Shown here: in pieces, positions 59,197-64,000 of the stretch
Layout of the letters: every line of letters begins with the position of its first letter
Numbering within the stretch: position 1 is the stretch's first letter
The notes under the pieces: model-generated
Databases searched by the model: none
The model's input: the letters and a program-made list of their open reading frames with translations, nothing else
What the model was told of the DNA's origin: nothing
NCBI RefSeq assembly: GCF_017114915.1
Contig: NZ_JAAUOE010000002.1
Location: 62,001-126,000, forward strand
DNA: 64,000 nucleotides
Reading direction: 5' to 3'
DNA from: Pseudomonas frederiksbergensis
Lineage (GTDB): Bacteria; Pseudomonadota; Gammaproteobacteria; Pseudomonadales; Pseudomonadaceae
Translations under genes and position numbers: made by a program

Positions 59197-61089
59197 ATGA
59201 CCAGAAACATGAAGTTCAGCCACAAGATCTTGTTGGCAGCCGCTCTCGTAGTGGCCGTTGCATTCGCCTGTTTCATCCTGTTCAACGATTACCGCCAGCG
59301 GCAGACCCTGCGCAACAGCACCGAATCCTCGATGCAGGAACTCGGCAGCCTGACCACCAGCAACATCCAGACCTGGCTGGAAAGCCGCATCCAATTGCTG
59401 CAATCGCTGTCCCAGCAGATCGCCGTGGACGGCAGCGCCCCGGCCAATCTCAAACGCGCCATCGACCTGCCGGCCTATACCAGCAACTTCCAGCTGAGCT
59501 ACTTCGGCGGCACCGAGGGTGTGATGTTCTCGGTGCCGGCCGGTAACCGCGCCGCAGACTATGACCCCCGCGCCCGTGGCTGGTACAAGGCGGCCAACAA
59601 CGCGCAACAGACCATCGTCACCGAACCCTACATCGCGGCATCGTCGGGCAAACTGGTGATCACCGTGGCCACGCCGGTGAAACATCAGAATCAAATGATT
59701 GGCGTCGCCGGCGCGGATATTGACCTGTCCAGCGTCAGCGCAATCATCAACTCTCTGAACTTCGGCGGTCATGGCCATGCGTTCATTGTCAGCGCCGACG
59801 GCAAGATCCTGATCCACCCGGACAGCAAACTGGTGCTCAAGACGCTGGCCGAGGCCTACCCCAACGGTGCGCCTAATGTCAGCCCGGGCCTGAAGGAAGT
59901 CGAACTGGACGGCAAAACCCGGTTCATCTCCTTCACCCACGTTAACGGTGTGCCGTCGGCGGACTGGCATGTGGCGCTGGTGCTGGATCAGGAAACTGCG
60001 TTTGCGATGCTCAGCGAGTTCCGCACCTCGGCGATCATCGCCATGGTTATCGCCGTGGTGATCATCATCGCGCTGCTGGGCATGTTGATCCGCGTGCTGA
60101 TGCAACCACTGCTGACCATGGGCCGCGCCATGCATGACATCGCCGAGGGCGAAGGTGACCTGACCCGACGCCTGACTATCCACGGCCAGGACGAATTCGG
60201 TGCGCTGGGCACCTCGTTCAACCGGTTCGTCGAGCGGATTCACACCTCGATCCGTGAAGTGTCTTCGGCCACCGGCCAGGTCAACGAAGTCGCCCTGCGC
60301 GTGGTGGCGGCCTCGAACTCGTCGATGTTCAACTCCGATCAACAGGCCTCGCGCACCAGCAGCGTCGCGGCAGCGATCAACCAGCTCGGTGCCGCCGCCC
60401 AGGAAATCGCTCAGAACGCCGCCCTCGCCTCGCAGCATTCGAGCGACGCGCGCAGCCTGGCCGAAGACGGCCAGCAAGTTGTGGATAAAACCATCGCCGC
60501 GATGCACCAGCTTTCGGCAAAAATCAGCGATTCGTGCGGCAACATCGAAACCCTGAACAGCAACACGGTGAACATCGGACAGATTCTGGAAGTGATCACC
60601 AGCATCTCGCAGCAAACCAACCTGCTGGCCCTCAACGCAGCCATCGAAGCGGCCCGTGCCGGTGAAGCCGGCCGCGGTTTTGCCGTGGTTGCAGATGAGG
60701 TACGCAACCTCGCCCACCGTACCCAGGATTCGGCGCAGCAAGTGCAGAAGATGATCGAAGAACTGCAAGTCGGTGCCCGGGAAGCGGTCAGCACCATGAC
60801 CGACAGCCAGCGCCAGAGCGAAAGCAGCGTCGGCATCGCCAACCAGGCTGGAGAACGCCTGGGTAGCGTGACGCAGCGCATCGGTGAAATCGACGGGATG
60901 AACCAGTCCGTGGCCGCCGCGACCGAAGAGCAGACCGCGGTGGTCGAGTCGATCAACGTCGACATCACCGAGATCAACACGCTGAACCAGGAAGGTGTGG
61001 AAAACCTGCAGTCGACCTTGCGGGCGTGTGCCGATCTTGAACAGCAGGCGGCGCGGTTGAAGCAGTTGGTGGGTAGTTTCAGGATCTGA
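59197..61089 (+). CDS. PctA-like amino acid chemoreceptor (dCache domain MCP)
   Basis: A 630-residue methyl-accepting chemotaxis protein. The N-terminus [15 protein letters not shown] and length match the PctA/PctB/PctC group. The periplasmic dCache domain (about 35-275) contains [25 protein letters not shown] and GADIDLSSV, in which the Tyr, Arg, Trp, Tyr and Asp that bind the amino acid backbone in PctA are retained. Membrane helix (about 280-305), HAMP and the signalling hairpin ([20 protein letters not shown]) follow. The ATG at 59197 is chosen by this comparison. The ligand is probably one or more L-amino acids. Confidence 0.93.
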   Translation: MTRNMKFSHKILLAAALVVAVAFACFILFNDYRQRQTLRNSTESSMQELGSLTTSNIQTWLESRIQLLQSLSQQIAVDGSAPANLKRAIDLPAYTSNFQLSYFGGTEGVMFSVPAGNRAADYDPRARGWYKAANNAQQTIVTEPYIAASSGKLVITVATPVKHQNQMIGVAGADIDLSSVSAIINSLNFGGHGHAFIVSADGKILIHPDSKLVLKTLAEAYPNGAPNVSPGLKEVELDGKTRFISFTHVNGVPSADWHVALVLDQETAFAMLSEFRTSAIIAMVIAVVIIIALLGMLIRVLMQPLLTMGRAMHDIAEGEGDLTRRLTIHGQDEFGALGTSFNRFVERIHTSIREVSSATGQVNEVALRVVAASNSSMFNSDQQASRTSSVAAAINQLGAAAQEIAQNAALASQHSSDARSLAEDGQQVVDKTIAAMHQLSAKISDSCGNIETLNSNTVNIGQILEVITSISQQTNLLALNAAIEAARAGEAGRGFAVVADEVRNLAHRTQDSAQQVQKMIEELQVGAREAVSTMTDSQRQSESSVGIANQAGERLGSVTQRIGEIDGMNQSVAAATEEQTAVVESINVDITEINTLNQEGVENLQSTLRACADLEQQAARLKQLVGSFRI

Positions 61090-61112
61090 GTCGTTTTCAG
61101 CGGCCTCGCGCT

Positions 61113-61223
61113 GATCGTTCCCACGCTCTGCGTGGGAATGCCTCAACGGATGCTCCGCGTTCGACTCTGGAAGGGACGCGGAGCGTCCCGGGCTGCATTC
61201 CTTTGCTGCGAGTGGAAACGATC
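61113..61223. repeat. Double-hairpin palindromic repeat, copy 9 (variant right arm)
   Basis: 111 bp between convergent stops. The left hairpin is standard; the right arm reads GCATTCCTTTGCTGCGAGTGG, the same variant (reversed) as the left arm of copy 5. Confidence 0.85.
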
Positions 61224-61225
61224 AG

Positions 61226-61828
61226 TTAGAAGCGGGATCCAGGCCCTGAAAGAAACTCAATTTCCTCAGCCGTAGACTCACGCCCCAACACCGCATTGCG
61301 ATGGGGAAACCGTCCAAACCGCGCAATGATCTTCTGATGCCGTTCGGCGTAATCCAGGTTGCTGGCAAACACCGCCCGATCCGCCTCGGGTTGCTGTTCA
61401 ACCAGATCGAGAAACCGCGAAACCGCTTCGTTCTGCACCGCCAGGTTTTCGCAGTGTTCGAACACCAGATAGATAAATACCCGCTGGATCGGTCGCAGTT
61501 GCCGATCGAAATCCGCGGCAATGCCTTGCGCTACCAGTGCCTGGGCGCTGAGATCGCCTGAAAAGGATTTGGGGGTGTCGCGAAAGATCATTCGCGGCAG
61601 TTGATCGAGCAGTAGCACCAGGCCCAGCCAACCTTCGGGGCGTTGCGCCCATTCAGTCAATCCGCCGGTCAGTGCCTGCTCGACCAAGTTCCCGAAGCGC
61701 TCGCGCGCTTCGAGATCCTGACTGTCGCGCTTACCGAACCATAACTTGCCCTTGTCAGCCGCCACTTCGTTGGGTGCATCGGCTGAACCGAACCACCACT
61801 CAAGCAACGGCTGCCAGGGCGCGGTCAT
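61226..61828 (-). CDS. DUF924 family protein
   Basis: A 200-residue, mostly helical protein of the DUF924 (TPR-like) family. Signatures are WWFG near the N-terminus, LWFGKRDSQDLEARERFG, GWLGLVLLLDQLPRMIFRDTPKSF, FIYLVFEHCE and RFPHRNAVLGRESTAEEIEFL. Function is unknown. It starts 3 nt after the fbp stop, so it is translated from the fbp message. Confidence 0.9.
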   Translation of the reverse strand: MTAPWQPLLEWWFGSADAPNEVAADKGKLWFGKRDSQDLEARERFGNLVEQALTGGLTEWAQRPEGWLGLVLLLDQLPRMIFRDTPKSFSGDLSAQALVAQGIAADFDRQLRPIQRVFIYLVFEHCENLAVQNEAVSRFLDLVEQQPEADRAVFASNLDYAERHQKIIARFGRFPHRNAVLGRESTAEEIEFLSGPGSRF

Positions 61829-61831
61829 GGG

Positions 61832-62842
61832 TTACTCCTTGTGGTACGCCGTGGCGCGTTCGACTTCTTCTTTCGAGCCGAGGAACACCGCTACGCGCTG
61901 GTGCAGGCCTTCTGGCTGGATGTCGAGGATGCGCTGGTGACCGTCGGTGGACGCGCCGCCGGCCTGTTCGACCAGGAACGACATCGGGTTGGCTTCGTAC
62001 ATCAGGCGCAGCTTGCCCGGCTTGGACGGCTCGCGGCTGTCGCGTGGGTACATGAACAGGCCGCCACGGGTCAGGATGCGGTGTACGTCCGCCACCATCG
62101 AAGCGATCCAGCGCATGTTGTAGTTCTTTTTCAGCGGACCGGTTTCGCCGGCCAGCAGCTCGCCAACGTAGCGCTGTACCGGGGCTTCCCAGTGACGCTG
62201 GTTGGACATGTTGATGGCGAATTCCTGGGTGGTTTCAGGAATGGTGATGTTTTCGTGGGTCAGGACGAAGCTGCCCATCTCGCGGTCCAGGGTGAAACCT
62301 TTCACGCCGTCGCCCAGGGTCAGGATCAGCATGGTCTGTGGACCGTAGATCGCGTAACCGGCGGCAACCTGTTTGGTGCCTGGCTGCAGGAAGGCTTTTT
62401 CGCTCAGGGTTTCGTTCTGGCTCAGGTGCTCGTTCGGGCAGCGCAGTACCGAGAAGATGGTGCCGACCGATACGTTGACGTCGATGTTCGACGAACCATC
62501 CAGTGGGTCGAATACCAGCAGGTAGGCGCCTTTCGGGTATTTGCCAGGGATCTGGTAGGCATTGTCCATTTCTTCGGACGCCATGCCGGCCAGGTGACCA
62601 CCCCACTCGTTGGCTTCAAGCAGGATTTCGTTGGACAGCACGTCGAGTTTCTTCTGCACTTCGCCCTGGACGTTTTCGGTGCCCATGCTGCCCAGGACGC
62701 CACCCAGGGCGCCTTTGGAGACGGCGTGGCTGATTTCCTTGCAAGCACGCGCCACCACTTCGATCAGGAAGCGCAGATCGGCAGGAGTGTTGTTGCTGCG
62801 GGTCTGCTCAATCAAATAGCGACTCAAGGTAACGCGGGACAT
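61832..62842 (-). CDS. fbp: Fructose-1,6-bisphosphatase, class I
   Basis: Fbp hydrolyses fructose-1,6-bisphosphate, the committed step of gluconeogenesis, essential for growth on histidine or fatty acids. The 336-residue protein shows [22 protein letters not shown], the metal-binding core, and the C-terminal [20 protein letters not shown] with the catalytic acid. No regulatory N-terminal extension is present. The ATG at 62842 is preceded by CGGAG. The gap to the DUF3999 gene (62843-63023) holds no gene. Confidence 0.97.
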   Translation of the reverse strand: MSRVTLSRYLIEQTRSNNTPADLRFLIEVVARACKEISHAVSKGALGGVLGSMGTENVQGEVQKKLDVLSNEILLEANEWGGHLAGMASEEMDNAYQIPGKYPKGAYLLVFDPLDGSSNIDVNVSVGTIFSVLRCPNEHLSQNETLSEKAFLQPGTKQVAAGYAIYGPQTMLILTLGDGVKGFTLDREMGSFVLTHENITIPETTQEFAINMSNQRHWEAPVQRYVGELLAGETGPLKKNYNMRWIASMVADVHRILTRGGLFMYPRDSREPSKPGKLRLMYEANPMSFLVEQAGGASTDGHQRILDIQPEGLHQRVAVFLGSKEEVERATAYHKE

Positions 62843-63023
62843 GGACGGCTCCGGAGGAATGGGGGGGCTAAAAACCCGCGCAGTTTAACGCGAGTCGGGG
62901 CGCATTTCCTCCTATCAGACGTGATACACCCAATAGAGTTCATGCGCGGGGTTGAGCGTAGTTGGAAATGGGGCCGCGATTGGCGGCCGTTTCAATATTT
63001 TTGGTGCCTGGAAGGATGCCTTC

Positions 63024-64000
63024 TCAGGGTTTAACAGCAGGCTTGCGCAGCAAACTGAACGCCATCGCCCCCAGAGCCAGCACACTGAGCAACAACACCG
63101 CCCACAACCCGAATTTCTTCCAGTTCGTGTCCGCCACCGTTGGCACGGTCGCCGCTGCCGGGGTCATGACTGCCTCGCCATCCACCGTCGCCTTGCCCAA
63201 CGCCGCCAGCTTCGCCGCGCTGTAATCGGGAATCAGCGTCGACAACGGCAAGCTCGCCGCCTTCACTGTCGCACTTCCCAACGCCAGCGTATACGGCCCG
63301 GCTCCGCGCGCCAGGAACACCAGCTGCGTGGAGCGCACGGCATACCGCACGGTCGGTGCTTCGGCGCCCAGGCCGCCGCCGCGCTCATCCACTGTCAGCC
63401 TCAATTGCTGCACAGTCTGGCCCGGCAGCTGCAATTCGTTCTGTACCACGTCCTGGCCATTCTGGGTCAGGCGATAAAGCAAACCGCTGGTCAGCGGTTG
63501 CCACGGCAGGCTGGTCTCCCGGCGACCCGACAACGTCACCGGTGCCAGGCTGTTGGGCTGGCTCAGCTCGATCTGCAAACGCTGGACATTCAGCCCCATC
63601 GGCAATTGCCAGATGTACTCACCGGCCTTCACGCTGCTGCCGGCCAATGGTTGCGACCAGACCAACGGCAGCGGCAGGGTGCGAGGGTTGGTGCTTTCCA
63701 GCTGCGCCGACGTCAGCACTGGCGCCGACTGAGGCGAGTTCCACAGCAAGCGCAGATAGCGCGCCGATTGCCCCGGCAGGCCGACTTCATGTTGCTCGAC
63801 TCTCTCGTCGGCAAACGTCAGCCGCGCCACCTGCCCTTCGCCCCACGACTGCCAATGCTGCAAATCGTTGCTGGCTTCGATGCTGAAACGCTGGAAACCG
63901 TCGCGTTCGCTGGTCCAGTCGAGGATCAGTTGCTGCAACGGCGCCTTGATGCCGCTGGCATCGAGCAACCAGCCGCGCAGCTCTTCTTCGCCCGCCTCCA
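63024..64000 (-). CDS. DUF3999 domain membrane protein, C-terminal part
   Basis: The frame is open to the window edge, so the N-terminus with signal peptide lies beyond 64000. The visible 324 residues show beta-rich repeats (LQHWQSWGEGQVARLTF, RYLRLLWNSPQSAPVLTSAQLE, LQRIELSQPNS-type motifs) typical of DUF3999 and a C-terminal membrane helix (FGLWAVLLLSVLALGAMAFSL) followed by a short basic tail. Probably a periplasmic domain anchored at its end. Function is not known. Confidence 0.8.
   Translation of the reverse strand, partial: EAGEEELRGWLLDASGIKAPLQQLILDWTSERDGFQRFSIEASNDLQHWQSWGEGQVARLTFADERVEQHEVGLPGQSARYLRLLWNSPQSAPVLTSAQLESTNPRTLPLPLVWSQPLAGSSVKAGEYIWQLPMGLNVQRLQIELSQPNSLAPVTLSGRRETSLPWQPLTSGLLYRLTQNGQDVVQNELQLPGQTVQQLRLTVDERGGGLGAEAPTVRYAVRSTQLVFLARGAGPYTLALGSATVKAASLPLSTLIPDYSAAKLAALGKATVDGEAVMTPAAATVPTVADTNWKKFGLWAVLLLSVLALGAMAFSLLRKPAVKP

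Overview
The window is a stretch of chromosome from a Pseudomonas of the fluorescens group. The gene content and order support this: pilMNOPQ next to ponA, the phaC1-phaZ-phaC2-phaD / phaFI locus of medium-chain-length polyhydroxyalkanoate (PHA) producers, ubiEJB-hisIE-tatABC, opgGH, and a full five-step hut locus with hutXWV and two histidase paralogues. The DNA is GC-rich, with GTG and TTG starts, and carries many short palindromic intergenic repeats. The species assignment is inference from recognised families; no search was run. I found no transposase, integrase, prophage, CRISPR array, tRNA or rRNA.

Layout. 1-3071 (minus): type IV pilus alignment operon pilMNOP and the start of pilQ, divergent from PBP1A (3289-5730). 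5983-8477 (minus): malic enzyme, a secreted thermonuclease and ribosomal protein L31. 8650-16087 (plus): priA, argS, a SPOR protein, hslVU behind a heat-shock-type promoter, and a DUF971 protein. 16205-23390: PHA locus, with phaC1-phaZ-phaC2-phaD on plus and phasins phaI-phaF plus a small PHA-associated protein on minus. 23545-29596 (plus): ubiquinone genes ubiE-ubiJ-ubiB, then hisI-hisE-tatA-tatB-tatC-rsmE with mostly overlapping stops and starts. 29780-31765: an HBM-type chemoreceptor behind a sigma28-like promoter. 31898-34525 (minus): a polar amino acid ABC transporter. 34838-39206 (minus): opgG-opgH for periplasmic glucans. 39527-42997 (minus): dtd-pip, then an alpha/beta hydrolase and an orphan quaternary-amine binding protein.

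43232-57941 is the histidine utilisation locus. HutT and HutXWV import substrate; HutH, HutU, HutI, HutF and HutG convert histidine to glutamate, formate and ammonia; HutC represses; HutD is accessory. The hutU leader shows a plausible three-part control region: a distal TTGTTAC/GTAACAA inverted repeat (CbrB-like), a -24/-12 sigma54-type promoter, and a TGTA-N2-TACA HutC-type operator over the predicted transcription start. A second operator precedes hutF. 58055-64000 holds a lipocalin, a small lipoprotein, a PctA-like amino acid chemoreceptor, a DUF924 protein, fructose-1,6-bisphosphatase and the end of a DUF3999 membrane protein.

The most notable observations are these. (i) HutH1 (48411-49934) keeps an intact reading frame of the histidase family but lacks the Ala-Ser-Gly triad that forms the MIO cofactor, and also the tyrosine equivalent to Tyr283 of its neighbour HutH2. 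(ii) A roughly 110-bp double-hairpin element is present nine times in 64 kb, usually directly behind stop codons and sometimes inside operons; it has a distinct arm variant shared by two copies. (iii) An intrinsic terminator hairpin lies inside the signal-peptide codons of the nuclease gene downstream of rpmE. None of these is proof of a new system; the MIO-less histidase paralogue, conserved next to the canonical enzyme, is the best candidate for undescribed biochemistry.
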